Assembly (NCBI GenBank): GCA_964036295.1
Contig: OZ038466.1
Span: forward strand, 23,240,597 to 23,304,596
Reading direction: 5' to 3'
DNA from: Plumapathes pennacea
Lineage: Eukaryota; Cnidaria; Anthozoa; Antipatharia; Myriopathidae
Length of the DNA: 64,000 nucleotides
Within the stretch, counting starts at the first letter, position 1. Each line of letters opens with the position of its first letter. Below are positions 22,672 to 35,249 of the stretch, piece by piece. The notes beneath the pieces are model-generated. The model did not search any database. It was not told the origin of the DNA and saw only the letters and a list, made by a program, of their open reading frames with translations. Both the position numbers and the translations under genes were made by a program.

Positions 22672-24210
22672 TTTTGACTCGTAAACTTGCGTAAAAGACA
22701 ACTGTTACTTTGTAGACCTTTGTAGGCCGTAAACAATCGTCGGCTCCAATTTCCCGCCAAATTCTGCGCGGCCGCCACCTCGACACGTAACCAGGTCCAA
22801 GGGTTGGTGAAACGTTTTGACCGGAAATTAATTTCAAAGCTGTGTAACTGAATAGGCCGAACACATTTTATTTCCGACCATACATGATTCAATTTTCAGT
22901 TCACATTTCAATTTTGTTCCGTACATATCCGCCATCAAACTCGAAATATCAATATATTGCAGCAGTTCACTGGATCGTGACAAGTCTTCATTTACAAAAC
23001 ACTTTCTAGACTCATTGAAAGCGCATTAGTTGGGCGTTTATCGAATTTCACGGTAGCAATATCAGATCGAGTGGGAGTTCTGCGATTCGGCAACACTGAG
23101 AATTTTTTAAATTAAAGGCGGTGTTCGTGCAGGCCCATTCTAAGGATGCCGCTTGAAAAGTGCCAGGCGGAAACTCTCACGATATTTACACAGCATGAAA
23201 AAACCGCCGTGAATCAGAGAACACTCAGTTTTGCCAGTCAGCCAATTTTGATTTTGCAACCCGCCCTTGGAATTCGGCTCCGACCGCTAACAGAAAAGCT
23301 TCGGTCAGTTTTTGCTCTACATTTCTCTGACAATGTGATCTTGAATAGTCCAGCCGAGTTGATCCCAAGCATAGGTCGGCTGGTCAACATTTTAAACTTC
23401 AGTGAGACCCGCCCTCGACACAGGACGTAGAATATGGTGCTCAAGGGAAGTGTGACACCAGATAATGCCGGCCAAACAACACGTGACAAATTTGTGGGGT
23501 AACACCCCGGCTCGATCCGCTGTCAGTATCACCCAGTCTGACGCGATGAACATAAAATGACAAGAAAATTAGCAACAAGTTGCCGTCTACAGCTCAAGTT
23601 TGCTGCTTGGAAAACAGTCAAAAACTTTTGTTATGGTTGTGCATCGAGCTTAAGTTTATTTATCACTGCCAAGCTTAGGCTTCAGTTTTCCCCTCTTTTC
23701 GTGTAGTTATTTGGAAACTCTCTAGTGCGATTCAGTCAGTCAGCCAGCCCTGTTCTCTCACAAAAGGGTATAAAACCCTCAGGCTAGTAGGTATATCATG
23801 TAGTATCAGTCGACTGCTTGACCGTTCTAGTCGGATGTCCGGAGTTCTTGGTGCGGGTAGTCAGTCTTCGAAGGCAAGCGACGCCACTTAAGTTTTTGAC
23901 ACTGATCAGTGACTCACCGCTCAGGCAGTCGAACCGTAACTATAAGCCGTTTCGCTATCTTAAAGGCGGAAATGCCTTTACACCCGCCCACATAAGTATC
24001 CGGTTTTTTTTTTTCAGCATGTCTGTGGAACCGCCCATAGTTAATAGCACAGAAGATACCTCTCTCCTCAGCTAACTGGAGAGCCATAAAAAAACCTTCC
24101 GACTCTTAAACACAAGTGTAATATATTGTACTGTACTACTTCAAACAAGTTACAAACTCTAGCGGTTCAGCGCGATATTTGAGCCGAGCTAACATGGCCA
24201 CGTGCTTTTC

Positions 24211-24238
24211 GGCAGGGCAGGGCAGGGCAGGGCAGGGC
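24211..24238. repeat. (GGCAG)n short tandem repeat
   Basis: Five to six copies of GGCAG in the intergenic stretch upstream of Jun. Confidence 0.95.
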
Positions 24239-24314
24239 CATGTGGAATTCAACGTGACAGAACCAGGAAATAATACTCATGCTTATGACGGACGCCGCAA
24301 GGTTTAGTAGTTCT

Positions 24315-24550
24315 GGGCCCGGTTTTTCAAAGCACGATTAGGCTAATCCTGGATTAGGTCTAAACTTTCTTTTCATTTTTTTAGCCTGAAAACGTGAAAG
24401 TTCCGTCCACAACGACTTTCTTGATAATGTTTTAAGCTGGAACAAGCTTTCTAATCCATCTTCGAACAAAAACCAAGCAGTTTAATGACAGAGAGGTCGA
24501 GAGAAAGTTAATCTTGAATTAGCTTATTCGACCTTCGAAAAACCGGGCCC
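24315..24550. mobile_element. MITE with 14-bp terminal inverted repeats
   Basis: Begins GGGCCCGGTTTTTC and ends with the exact reverse complement GAAAAACCGGGCCC, about 236 bp long with no coding capacity. The internal start AAAGCACGATTAGGCTAATC recurs near 54643 and 60046, and its interior resembles 25189-25310, so it belongs to a dispersed family. No clear target duplication was seen. Confidence 0.75.
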
Positions 24551-25188
24551 TGTTTCTTAATCGGTGGGTTCATTCGGCTCAATGTTCACAGCCTGCGCTG
24601 CAATATTGCACTGTGTAAGCCAGCCCGGCTGAGGGGAGCGTTTATCCCCACATTAAACAAGATACAAAGCAGTAGTTTTATATTTACAGTTTCCAAAATT
24701 GTTCGCATACTATTCGTAACAGTTTTTTGGGTGGGTTTATAATAAATTTTCCGCGTAGCACTTTTAGGGCGGCGAGAAACTGATCAAATATGACACGCAG
24801 GGTCAAACTCCACTCCGGCGAAATTTTACCCCACTGTCTGTCTCGTGACACAAAAAATATATCCTGCCTACAGGAAACCCCTTTCAGTTTGAGCTAAACA
24901 GCTTAGAGCTGTCAAATAGTTTGACTTTCGCCGGAAGTCCGGTCAATAGACAATAGCCCTGGCAGAGTTCCTGCCTTTCCCAAAAATGTAACATCAATTG
25001 TCAGAAAGCATGGGCGACGATACGTATGTGAACTTTGTAGTATATTTGTTACTACCGGCCTAGTCTAAGGCAGCTAAAAAGAGAGAATAAAAACGAACAA
25101 AAAAACAAAAAAACAGTGAGCTGTGATCAGCAAAAAAAAAAAAAAAAAAATGCTTTTTTGATATGAATTGGGCGCCATTATTTTGGCT

Positions 25189-25310
25189 AATGCAGGATTA
25201 GTTCTAAAATAAGAAGCTTGTCTTCACAAAACGACTTCCTTGCTATGTTTTGAGCTTGAACAAACTAGTATGGCTAGTCTTGATCAAAACTTTGCAGTTT
25301 GTTGGCCAAA
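25189..25310 (+). repeat. Diverged relative of the 24315 MITE
   Basis: Shares the order GGCTAAT, GGATTAG, ACGACTT, ATGTTTT, GAGCTTGAACAA and GCAGTTT with the interior of the element at 24315-24550, without its terminal repeats. Confidence 0.5.
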
Positions 25311-27390
25311 ATCGCGAAGGAACAAAATTGGTTAACCCAGTGAGACTCTCATGAGCGTCAAGGGCCAAGTGGAAAATATGCCTGGCCTTACATCACAGGA
25401 TCAATCAATTCTCAGTATTCCGGCATGAGGATACGAACGTTTATGGCCAAGCGGCTGATTTAATATTCCCTGCACTTAAAAGCCCAAGTTCAAGGCCACT
25501 GCCTTGGATCTATATCTTTGAAGGTCATCCGAAGCAGCTGCAGGAAATCGAATCTTTCGATCGCTTTCACACAACGCATATCTGCGTGGCCAGTCAAGTA
25601 AAAAATTACTACTGCCATGAAACAAATTTCCTGGCCGCACTTTTCAGTTGTTGCTTTACTTTCAACTGTATCTTTATGACTGTGTGTAGATCCGCATGTT
25701 GGGTCTGTATGCTGTGCTCTTTAGTGATACACGTAGCCATAAACGATATGGCTATGCAGAAGGCCGCACGTTTTAGACGTTTCGCGGAGAGTTGCGGCAG
25801 CTTTCGTCCTCGAAACGTCAGCTGCCTACGGCATTTTCTACACGGCGTTAGTCAGCATTATATGCACATTAATCCCACACGTTGTTAAGCGACGTACGTT
25901 TTGTACGGCACGCAGAACACGGACAAGCCTACTGTATATAGAGAGCGGTGGCTTTGTTCTCTTTATATGTACTGATCGTTAAAATTGCAAGGCGACTGTG
26001 AGCCAGTGATTTAAACTTAAAAAACACTTTTATATGCACATAGTCTGGCCAAGGTCAGTCCTCTTGCAGAATTTATTAAAAAACAAAAACGGGTCGATTA
26101 TATCAGGCAGGTTTCCAAATAAGGAATCGCGGGGAAGTCGATGTTTACACCCTATGCACGTGTTTTTAACACTACACCTGCTCGGCCAGCATTTTAATGT
26201 ATTCAACTCACGTCTGCTGAATCCGAAGGTCTCTTTAGTTTCTCATCCAATAAATCTATAATAGAATAATCAATTAGAAAGACTGCTGTAGTTCACTGTG
26301 TTTCTAATCTCAGACTATCTCAGAAAAAGCAAAATATATTTTCAAAATTTTGAAGACTAAATATGCCAAAAGCATTATAGTCACAGAAGAAAACAATGAT
26401 CACAATAAAAACATACAAACACAATATTTCCGTATGCAAAATATAAATGTAGAAACGGGCAAATTAACACGCAATGCATGAGGTGCGGAAACTTGTGAAT
26501 GAATTTGTCGCTGTACTGATCTTTCTATCTGACTCTCCAAGAGTGCCTGGCTGTCATCAAAAGCAACTTCGTTCGTTGGTTATCGATATTCTTCGTATAA
26601 ATTTTGCTCTGTCGACTGTTTCATCGGACTTCCGGTTTGTGGTCGTGCATTTATCGTTTTACTTTTCGTCGTATCATTTTCGATGTAAATGGTCGCCCTG
26701 GAACATAGCACAACGCAAGGTTACCCTACCAGCAAAATAAAGTGAAGGTGAAACGCAACATAGCTTAGAAAAACAAAAAAAGGCGGCAAAAACAAACAGG
26801 AGGGACAAAAGAAAAGAAACGAACCGGCGAAGATTTTGAAATAAGAATGATACATAACATTTAATTGAACAGAAATATATGTCGTTTCTGGTATACGTTT
26901 CAACCTTTGATCTGCCCTATTTGTTGCGGGATCTAAACTGTTAAAAGGCTTATACTATCGAGTACGTGAGACGACAATCTGACTCCCATTTCCGGTTCCG
27001 CTTCGAGCTTGAACAACGTCTGTCAGATTTACAATACATCTGTGGGTGTGCTTTCAGAACCAGTGTTATACCACGGAAATCTGAAAAATATAATTCACAC
27101 GAATGATTTTTGTTCCTGGCAGATGTAATTTTACTCACACGAGATAAGTTATTCGCATCGAAATCAGTGGCTTCCATTATAAAAAGGCACGACGAACTGG
27201 TAAGTTTGGTAATTCACACAAACAAAAGTTCGGCATGGTGTTTATTAATTGGAACTGGAGTATTACTCCTTCAGCCAAGATTCACACATAAACCTCAGGA
27301 TTCCTTCACAAAGTTTCTGACATTTTCTCGAGCCCTTGTGCCTCTCGTCAAATTCTGTGTTTCCATGGGATCGACGAAATGTTTTCCGCT

Positions 27391-27398
27391 TGACGTCA
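27391..27398. promoter_or_regulatory. CRE / Jun-ATF site in the Jun promoter
   Basis: Perfect palindrome TGACGTCA, 184 bp upstream of the Jun start codon. Downstream lie a CCAAT box (27449-27453) and an AT-rich TAAAAATA near 27476-27483 that could act as TATA. Vertebrate c-Jun promoters carry similar TGACATCA-type sites bound by Jun/ATF2 and are autoregulated. The same octamer occurs elsewhere in the window (2343, 42645, 45326, 46456), so position rather than occurrence is the argument. Confidence 0.5.
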
Positions 27399-27581
27399 TT
27401 GAGCTTGGTCACATGAAGCTAAACATAACAAAGAATTGTTCAAGTCGACCAATCGCAGTGCATTTCATCATTCAGTAAAAATAGAAACTGACGGTGACAG
27501 GGTTTATAGGCCGAAGGCTTTCGTTACGCAGAAATTAGAGAAAGTTCTTCCTCGAGCGCTTGTTGATCTCTGCTATATCTA

Positions 27582-28589
27582 ATGGACGCCTGTTTCTACG
27601 AGGAATATATCATGCCTGGTGCTTCAAGTGAAGATCCGAAGAAAATGGACAAGACTAAATTGACGCTGGACTTCTCACAAGCTGGAAAGAATACCAGGAG
27701 GCAAAACTCCACTACTATTTTGACTTCTCCAGACTTGAACCTGTTAAAACTCGGTTCGCCGGAGTTGGAAAAGTTAATTATGTCGAGTTGCGGAGGGATT
27801 CTCACGACACCGACCCCTTCACAGTTCCTAAAGGGAAACCTGTCTGTCACTGAGGAGCAGGAACAATACGCACACGGTTTCGTTGAAGCGTTGGAGAAAC
27901 TTCACAAAGAACAAGGGGCACCAGGAGGCGAGTTTCAAGAACAGCGATCTCCTTACACTGCGGCCGAGAACACAGCCACAAACGGTACATTGCCTGTTTC
28001 AAGTATCGTGCCGATCAGGAGTTCGACGACTTCTACTGACGCATCATCATCATCATCATCATCATCGAAAAACTGCGTTCCGACAAGTTCGTTGCAGACG
28101 ATTTCAACGGAGACACTTCCGCTTGAATCCACGCGCTCTGCACAGATTGCTATCTACCCTACGTTCCAGACTACAGAGCAAATGTCGCTACCACAGACTG
28201 GACTCTTCGGGTCCTGCGTCATGCCCCCATCATCACAGGCACAAGGAAGAATAAGAGCGATCAAACTCGAGGTTGTTCCTACTGAACAAGTTGTCCCAGG
28301 CACGCCTCCCCCTCCGCTCCCCCCGATCGACTTGGACTTGCAAGAGGCGGTCAAAAACGAGCGGAAAAAGCTGAGAAATCGCCAAGCAGCATCCAAGTGT
28401 CGAAAGAGGAAGCTCGAGCGAGAATCCGACCTTCAACAGAAAGTTGATGATCTCAAACAGAAAAACAGTTCCTTGCAGACCGAGGCACAACTGTTGAGGC
28501 AACAGGTAATGGACCTGAAGCAACATGTAATGACCCATGTGAAGCGTGGATGTGAAATTATGCTTTCCAATCAACCAGAAGGCTTGTAA
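27582..28589 (+). CDS. JUN: Jun-type AP-1 bZIP transcription factor, intronless
   Basis: 335 residues from ATG 27582 (human c-Jun 331). The N-terminal region holds the delta/JNK-docking-like segment (about 22-34), [18 protein letters not shown] (about 48-65, with S49 and S59 aligning with c-Jun S63/S73), and TTPTPSQF (equivalent of T91/T93). The C-terminus has the basic region with [15 protein letters not shown] (about 266-280). It is followed by a leucine zipper with leucines at 284, 291, 298, 305 and 312, and a conserved tail after the zipper. A Ser run is encoded by TCA repeats near 28045-28067. It should dimerise with Jun/Fos/ATF partners and bind TRE/CRE DNA in the nucleus, activated by JNK. 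Lack of introns is typical of jun genes. Several ATTTA pentamers in the 3' region would fit rapid mRNA decay; a candidate AATAAA lies at 29371. Confidence 0.95.
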   Translation: MDACFYEEYIMPGASSEDPKKMDKTKLTLDFSQAGKNTRRQNSTTILTSPDLNLLKLGSPELEKLIMSSCGGILTTPTPSQFLKGNLSVTEEQEQYAHGFVEALEKLHKEQGAPGGEFQEQRSPYTAAENTATNGTLPVSSIVPIRSSTTSTDASSSSSSSSKNCVPTSSLQTISTETLPLESTRSAQIAIYPTFQTTEQMSLPQTGLFGSCVMPPSSQAQGRIRAIKLEVVPTEQVVPGTPPPPLPPIDLDLQEAVKNERKKLRNRQAASKCRKRKLERESDLQQKVDDLKQKNSSLQTEAQLLRQQVMDLKQHVMTHVKRGCEIMLSNQPEGL

Positions 28590-30260
28590 TCATCCTGTTG
28601 GACAGCACGGTATATAATGTGTACTGTAATGGCCCCATGACAAAGTCCGGGGGCAAAGTTCTCGGAGCCAAACTACACGAGCCATGTAAAGGCACGAAAT
28701 AGAAGTCTGGAATTTCTTGTTGTTCTTTATGTCTGTTGAGCGGATATCTAGGGCTATGACACTCAGTTGTTTTATACTGTAAGTTAATAACTGTTCAAAG
28801 CTTTCAGCTATAGTGTACTTTTATTTAAGCAAACGAGGACACATTTATATCCAAAGAGAGAGAGAGAGAGAGATGTTGTATTAGGTTTATAATAATAATA
28901 ATGATAGGTATATGCTGTAACAAATCAAAGTTAGGCATATACAATTGGCAGATATTTATTTTATGAAATGTTTACAAGAGACAGATCTTCAAAATTAGAT
29001 CGATAGGTAGAATTTTATAGAACATTCCTGATAGACAGATTGTCACGCAGTATTGAGTACAAATATTCGAGAATAGTCGAGAACCTTCAGAATTTGACAT
29101 GCATGTATGTCACGTAGTTTCATTGCAAAACACTTTGTTGCTACTAAAGTGATATAGTTCATAATGATTCTTTCAGCACAGCAATAGAACCTGTATTAAT
29201 TTACAGGACAGTTCATCTTGAAAAGGTCTGGAGTTTCTAAAACATCTGAAGAAAATAGAAAATATCTTGGTAATATATTATTAAAGTTGTGATTGAGGAG
29301 AAATGTTGGTTGGTTTCTTTCATTATTCTCACACTGGATCTGCTAATTTACTTCCCAGTAGAAAGTGAAAAATAAAATCGTGGGAGGAAGTGGTTCTCTT
29401 CTTGGGTTTTCCCCAGTAACAGGCACGCCATGGGCCATATATGGTGTGTGTGGTCAGAAACAGGATGTCTTGCCCACGCGAAAATAATGAGAAATTGAAA
29501 GGAAATTGTGATGCTGAACATGCTTGTACCCAAGTAATAGCAGTGTTATAAGAAATTTTAGAATGCTGTTCTGCTTTCAACAGTTACAGATACCATCAGC
29601 AGATTATTCTGTACAGGACTAAATCAAAAGCAATTTACATGTCCAAACTTGGAACATTTTGCTTGAAAACAGTTTTTAACCAACATTGGCTTTGAACGAG
29701 TATATTGACTACAGTATTCTACATAAGTATAACACAATTCTTTTGTTTTATTTCCAAATTTTAGCCACAGAAACTAGAACTATTAAAATTTTACTTCGGT
29801 GCACGCCCAGAACCATTGTAAAGATGCTACATGAATACAGTACATACAGTAATATCTATTCTTGGGTCTCATATCCATCTGGCTATATTGGATTAATAGC
29901 AGCCAGCCAGTAAACATGGGATTCTTTGAAAACAGAGACCCATGCTTTTACCACTGTTATTTTCCTCAACAAAAATGTTTGTTATGCATTATATTATGTA
30001 AAATACAATTATTGGAGCATGTCAAATAGATTGTTGACATTTGCTCTGCAGGTGGTTATACATCTATTGTCATCCAAATATCACCAAAGGTTTGAATAGG
30101 CATCACATCTCAGGTTACAGTTTGGCACATGGCTTTCTAAAGCAAGTAATTTTATAAAATAATATTCTGAATATGTAGGATTAGTTTACTGCTGGAAGTC
30201 ATTCAGCCAAGAATGAAGCCTGCAAACTATTGCTCAGGCATAAAATCTACTACTTCCAAA
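28590..30260. other. Convergent 3' region of Jun and LRRC41
   Basis: No gene. Presumably the 3' UTRs of Jun (+) and the LRRC41-like gene (-). ATTTA motifs are present near 28822, 28840 and 28954. AATAAA at 29371-29376 (+) and TTTATT at 29747-29752 (a minus-strand signal) are candidate polyadenylation signals. If both are used, the two transcripts end about 370 bp apart. A (GA)n run lies near 28856-28872. Confidence 0.5.
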
Positions 30261-33200
30261 TCACATTTGACTGACATAATCTGCATGTGCTAAGGCACTA
30301 TCCTCATTCGAAACATACACACTGCTCACAATACACTGCAAGTATGCTTGAGCTTTGTTGATGTTGGAACCAAAACAATTTCCTACAAGTAGAAGTTCTT
30401 CCAGTTTCCTTGGCTTGAAAGAATGAAGTGCTGTTACCAGAGCCATCACAGAACTTGAAGTGACAAGGTTTGAGCTGAAATTTTTTTTTATAGCTTTCAA
30501 TAATTGGAATAAAATCTGGACCATCTAAATATGATTTATAAGTTTGCTTTCTTTATACTCTTTGAACTACTGCACATATAACTTTTTTTTTTCAAAAAAA
30601 GATTCAGGAGTTACAGGACTATAAATTCTAAACAGTTACAGGTAAAGAACTATAAATTATATGAGTATAAGTAATTAAATGCATAAAGGCAAAATGAGAT
30701 AATTATGTTTACATACCACAGTATAAAGCCAGTATATGGATATTCTGTTTACCTCAACTCTAGCCTTGTGATTGTTGATTCACTTTCAGGTTTCCTGAAC
30801 ACTTCTGCAAGCATCTCCACACCAGAGTCACCTGTTCATTTTTGCAAAGTCAAAATGTCACATGATAACTCAAGTCACATGATCTCTTGTTTGGTTCAAA
30901 GTCTATCAGACCATGTGCATTTATAAAATACTGTAAAAATTAATCAATGATTGGACTGGAACCAATTTAATGATTGTCCAAACTTTAATATTGGGGGTAC
31001 AATATTATTGTCAAGTCACATCACTACGGTCATGGTGTAAGTTTACTTACCCAGCCTGTTTTCATTCAGTTTCAAGCATTTCAGACTGTTGTTCTGACAC
31101 AAGGAGGAGATTATGTCTTGGTTGAGACCTATTGAAAACAAAGGAAGTGGTTTCTTTAATGTACATAAATATCTATGTGGAGAGAGTATGAACAAAAAAA
31201 GTTAATCGCTCTTAGAAGATTGATAAAGGGAACATAATAACAATGAAACTTACTGTTACTGTAAAATCCAAATAATGTTTTTAAAGTTGTATACAGTGTG
31301 AAACATTAATGGTCAGCTGATACAGACCATTTCCAACTGTGGTCTGGCTAGTTGTGGCTGACCATAAATGGACTGGCCAACCAGGACTCGCCATAATTGA
31401 CAGTCTGATCGTATGCAACCATGGCCAACCAGCCACAACCACTGTGAACAGTTTTGGCCTAATGTTATTCTTGCTCAGCTGCTGGAATGGCATACCGTCC
31501 AAAACAGATGCAATATTTCATGTAAATACCTTCATCTAAAAAGCAGTGGCTCATGTCCAGTTCTGATAGCAGCCCCTGGGAAGTTCTCAGCATAGTGGCA
31601 AGGCTGTTGTCAGTCAGTGGAGAATAGCAGTTCATACTCAAGTTGAGAGTTCTCAAAGTTCTGTTACCTGCAAAACAGAATAGAAAAATAATTAGTCAGT
31701 CATCCTCTACTGCCCAAAGAGCAATCTTCTAAGGGATGAATAATAAAATTATTACTTTATTGCAGAAACACTGCAACTGGACAATAGACTGATATACTAT
31801 ACTGTTTGTGACATGCAACAAACAGAGGGTTGATTTCGTACAACTCAAGTGTATGGTTTCAAAGCCTTGGCCACTTATGGGAGGTGACAATGTATTATTA
31901 TTTGATACTGCACAGAATATGCAATACCAATATTGTAACTGCTACATGTAGCCTGTCATATTTATTTTTTCCACACCTGTAACAGCCTTGAATATTGCAG
32001 ACATGCCTGGAGTAGATATGTCACAGTATGAAAGTGCAAGACAAAACAGTGTACTATTCCTCTCCAGTGAAGCTGCAATAGCTTTAGCACCACTATCTCC
32101 AATGTGGCAGGAAGAGAGTTCTAGTTCCTGCAGGCCAGTGAATGTCATGGCTGCTTCCACACTTTGCTTCACGTGTACATCTACAGGGCTCACACACCTT
32201 CCAGTCAAATCAGTAATTTCCTCACCAGAGCCAGATCTTCTTGTGTTAGGCTTTCCACTTGTATCTTTGGGCAAGCCCTTCTCTTTACTGCTTTCGAGAA
32301 CACTCTCAGTACACACTGAGGGGTTTTCAAGTGCAGTTTTGTGCACTTTATCCACTTGGGCTGTCGAGTCAACTAGCTGAACTGATGCAGCTTTGCCACT
32401 CTCTCCCTTGCGTGAACATGAACAAAAATTTGCCAGTCTCTCTGCAAAATGACAAAAATCTTCAGCAGAAATGCCAGTTGGATTTAATGAATGGTATCTC
32501 AAGCATAGAGACTTCAGAGATGCAGGCACATCCAACTGACAGACAGTACAATTTGCTCCCACAACCTGCCACAAAAGTTTAATGAAATTGTCAGTCACAG
32601 GAAGTACAGGTAAATTCAAGTCTCTAAGCTCCACATGTCTCAATCTGCCCTTGGAACACAGATCACACATTGCAGTAACCAATGCTTCAGCCTCTTTCCA
32701 TGTACATGGTTGTGAAAAAACAACTATCAAGGATTCCAGGCTGCGACATTTTTTCAAAATTTCCAACAGTAAAGCAAGAGAGCTACCAGTCGGACCAATA
32801 CAGTCAGAACTATATTCAAGGTGTCGCAGGCATGAAAACAGGGTCTTGGTGCTTGCTATGCCAGTGTACGTATATGGCTTGGGCAAGGTTTCCATTTGAG
32901 CACTTCCATTCTTATGCTCAGTGGCACTTCCTGAAGTTGCAGTACCTAAAGCAGATGATCCACACAAAAACTTGCATGCTGTTCCCTCTGTAATCCTTGA
33001 GCAAGCAAAAACTTCATCGTACAGATCTGAAGAGGAGCAGCTGTCAGTTATTGTACTTTGTGAAGCTACTTGGCCAGCACACATTTCCATGTCAGCATCA
33101 AAATCATACAAGTGAATGTCCTGACTGTTACTTTCCACTTGCTTTTTCATGTCCAGGGAGGATTCTGTTTCCTCCAATGACAGAATTGTATCTTGACACA

Positions 33201-35110
33201 AACTTGTGGAACCTCTGTTTAGTGTACTTATCTGGCTAGAAGTACAACAGGAATGCGAACTCCCTGTATCTGAGGAAGTCCCACATGACTTTGTACATTG
33301 AGAATCTTGACAGCCACAAGTGGTTGCTAGGCCTTTGTTATGAATCACTGGCAAACTGGACAACTGCTTACACTTGCTGTCTGGTGATCTTGCAGCAAAT
33401 ATTTTACTCCAAGATTGTGGGTCGACATGCTTGCAATGAAAAAACTCAAGACCAACCAAATTCATTGCTGTCAACGTTTCTAGAAGTGAGCACAGAGAAG
33501 CTATTCCACTTTTCTGTATAAAATTCACACGAAGAAACTTGACATACTTGGCAAACCTAAAAAAAACACTTGGGTTTTCTGCCAGATAAATACATGCTCT
33601 GTTTGATAAAGACAAGCATGCTCCATATTTGCTGCAAATGTCGAGTGTGTTTTCCAAGGACCAAATCCTTTGATAAGCATTGCGATTCAGCAATGGAGAT
33701 AAATATTCCTCTTGTGAATCAGCAAGGGGCCAACCTGTGGAAGGAGTAGACAAAATATATTAGGAATAATGTATTTGGAAGACAATGTTAAAGTAGCAAC
33801 AACTCAAGTGATCTAAAATCTTTAATAATAATTTTGACAGTTGAAGGTACAGTAATTCCATTGAAATACTGTAGAAGCTGTAATAAAAAATCCTTCAAAC
33901 TGTTTATTTGCTCACCAATACCAGATCATTCTAATAATGCAATAAAAGAATAGGTCACCATGATAATAAGAACCTATTGAAAATGTGAAATTTCTCCCAC
34001 ACATACTACATAGTACAGACATCAAGAAAAGCTGCTAAGTGCTAAGTATGTGTACCTCTTTCATTTAGAATCACCTGCAGGTGTCTCCCCAGATATGCTG
34101 CCTTCCATGAGTCACAATCTCTACACTCTTCTCTGAGGATGCCTTCAGGTGCATGTAAATTCCTATATTCGACAGCCCTTCTATGCCTCAATGGTGTACA
34201 AATCCACCTGCGATGGTAGCGCTCTTTCCAGAGTGACTCTGTGCTGATGCCTAATGTAAAGGGATTTTTTAAATAGATAATGAAATCTAAAGTCTGAAAG
34301 TTTCCATACTATAAAGAAGTATCTTAACTTTGTGCTAGATCCAATCCAGTAGGGTCCAGCAATGAATAAGAGACATTTGTACCTATGTGAGGACTTCAAC
34401 TTTTAATGACCCCCATACAGTATCTTACTGGTGTTTTGCTCTACTGGTCCCAAATTTTCTCTCGTCTTTGGACTTGCATGTTCTGGAAAATTACTCTAAA
34501 TATAACAATTCTTTGTCACCTTGTTTTACATCACTTCAGTACTGTACACACAGTACTGCACAGCATGTGCAGCAATTACCTGCTTTCTCAAACAATGTGC
34601 CATTCTCAAGTCTTTCCAAGTCAAATGGATTGAGACACTTGGATATCTCCACAAGTAGATGCCTGGGAATTCCTGTAACAAACATGCAAAGTCTGGGTTT
34701 TGCATGTAAGAGGTGGTGGGTGACCTCCCTCTCCACCCCCCACCCTCCACCCCCACACCCCCCCCCCCCCCCCCCCCCCCCCAAAAAAAAACTTTTGGTC
34801 AAAACAGGCCAGACACAGTCTGCAACTTTTAGCAAGAAAATATGTTTATACTGTCGAACCAAAGCTTGGATTGACAACCCTTTCAAAGTCATACAGATAT
34901 CAAACAAAATTGCAATGAACGGCCCGCTCTGACTATAAAACTCATGGCAAGATCTCCAAGTGTATAATGCTTTTAATCTACACGAGCATCCCACGTGTAT
35001 GAATAAATATTGTAACTAACCTACGAACCTGAAAATATGTTTGGATCCAAACGATCAGCGTGTTCTCCCAGCACTAACAAACAGTGCACCTCAAGCGAAC
35101 TCACGGACAT
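30261..35110 (-). CDS. LRRC41: LRRC41-like elongin-BC ubiquitin ligase adaptor (8 exons)
   Basis: Exons, 5' to 3': 35110-35029, 34672-34580, 34250-34056, 33734-31977, 31667-31530, 31128-31051, 30831-30753, 30474-30261. Phases join and give 878 residues (human LRRC41 812). Exon 1 carries SLEVHCLLVL, which fits the BC-box [AST]LxxxCxxx[AILV] that binds elongin C. It is followed by IPRHLLVEISKCLNPFDLERLE, aligning with the human segment after its own BC-box. The 1.76-kb exon 4 holds a Ser/Cys-rich, poorly conserved middle with LYDFDADMEMC, a match to human LYDF...MEIG. Leucine-rich repeats follow (LQELELSSCHIGDSGAKAIA, LRTLNLSMNC, LKCLKLNENRL, LELSSNL). The protein ends ADYVSQM, like human ADYVSTM. 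It is thought to recruit substrates to a Cul5/Rbx ligase. Exon 3 ends at the gtacac donor (34055); an earlier in-frame gtgatt donor breaks the phase. Confidence 0.88.
34758..34782. repeat. Poly(C) run, 25 bases
   Basis: Homopolymer on the plus strand, so G-rich on the LRRC41 sense strand, in its first intron. It is followed by an A run and is likely unstable. Confidence 0.95.
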
Positions 35111-35249
35111 TAATGCGGTCAAATGAGTTCTCTACCAAGACATAGGTCAGCAGCATAAACGCGGGCGCACGGCGGCTGATAAGGCTATAGTTTCCCGGAT
35201 GTGGGTGAGCCCGGACAAATCGCTGTCACGTTATTATTGAACAGCGGCC

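Larger units (their letters stand above)
22672..27390. other. Gene-poor stretch between MSH5 and Jun
   Basis: No convincing gene in about 4.7 kb. Short frames such as 23818-24075 and 25586-25888 have no domain or splice support. A TATAAAA at 23769-23775 has no credible downstream gene. Contents include a (GGCAG)n run, a MITE at 24315-24550, a related fragment near 25189-25310, and a poly(A) run near 25131-25150. A minus-strand frame (26950-27177) starts at an ATG facing away from Jun, but has no recognisable content. Confidence 0.5.

Noticed and set aside
20068..22701. MSH4 as the identity of the minus-strand MutS gene
   Set aside because: The Ser-rich N-terminus resembles MSH4, but the domain I segment, the ATPase segments and the C-terminus ([22 protein letters not shown]) match MSH5 and not MSH4.
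22672..22701. Earlier MSH5 start at TTG 22701
   Set aside because: It is a TTG with an in-frame TAA close upstream. The ATG at 22671 is the first real start codon.
23769..24075. TATAAAA followed by an 85-codon frame on the plus strand
   Set aside because: The frame has no domain, no splice-site or polyadenylation support and ends in low-complexity sequence. The TATA match is in a short palindrome (GGGTATAAAACCC).
25586..25888. 100-codon Cys-rich hydrophobic frame
   Set aside because: Isolated, no splice or promoter support. The composition looks like chance translation of AT-rich DNA.
26950..27177. Minus-strand 75-codon frame starting with ATG and facing away from Jun
   Set aside because: A possible GT donor inside it can be joined to a downstream acceptor, but both spliced and unspliced versions are short and unrecognisable.
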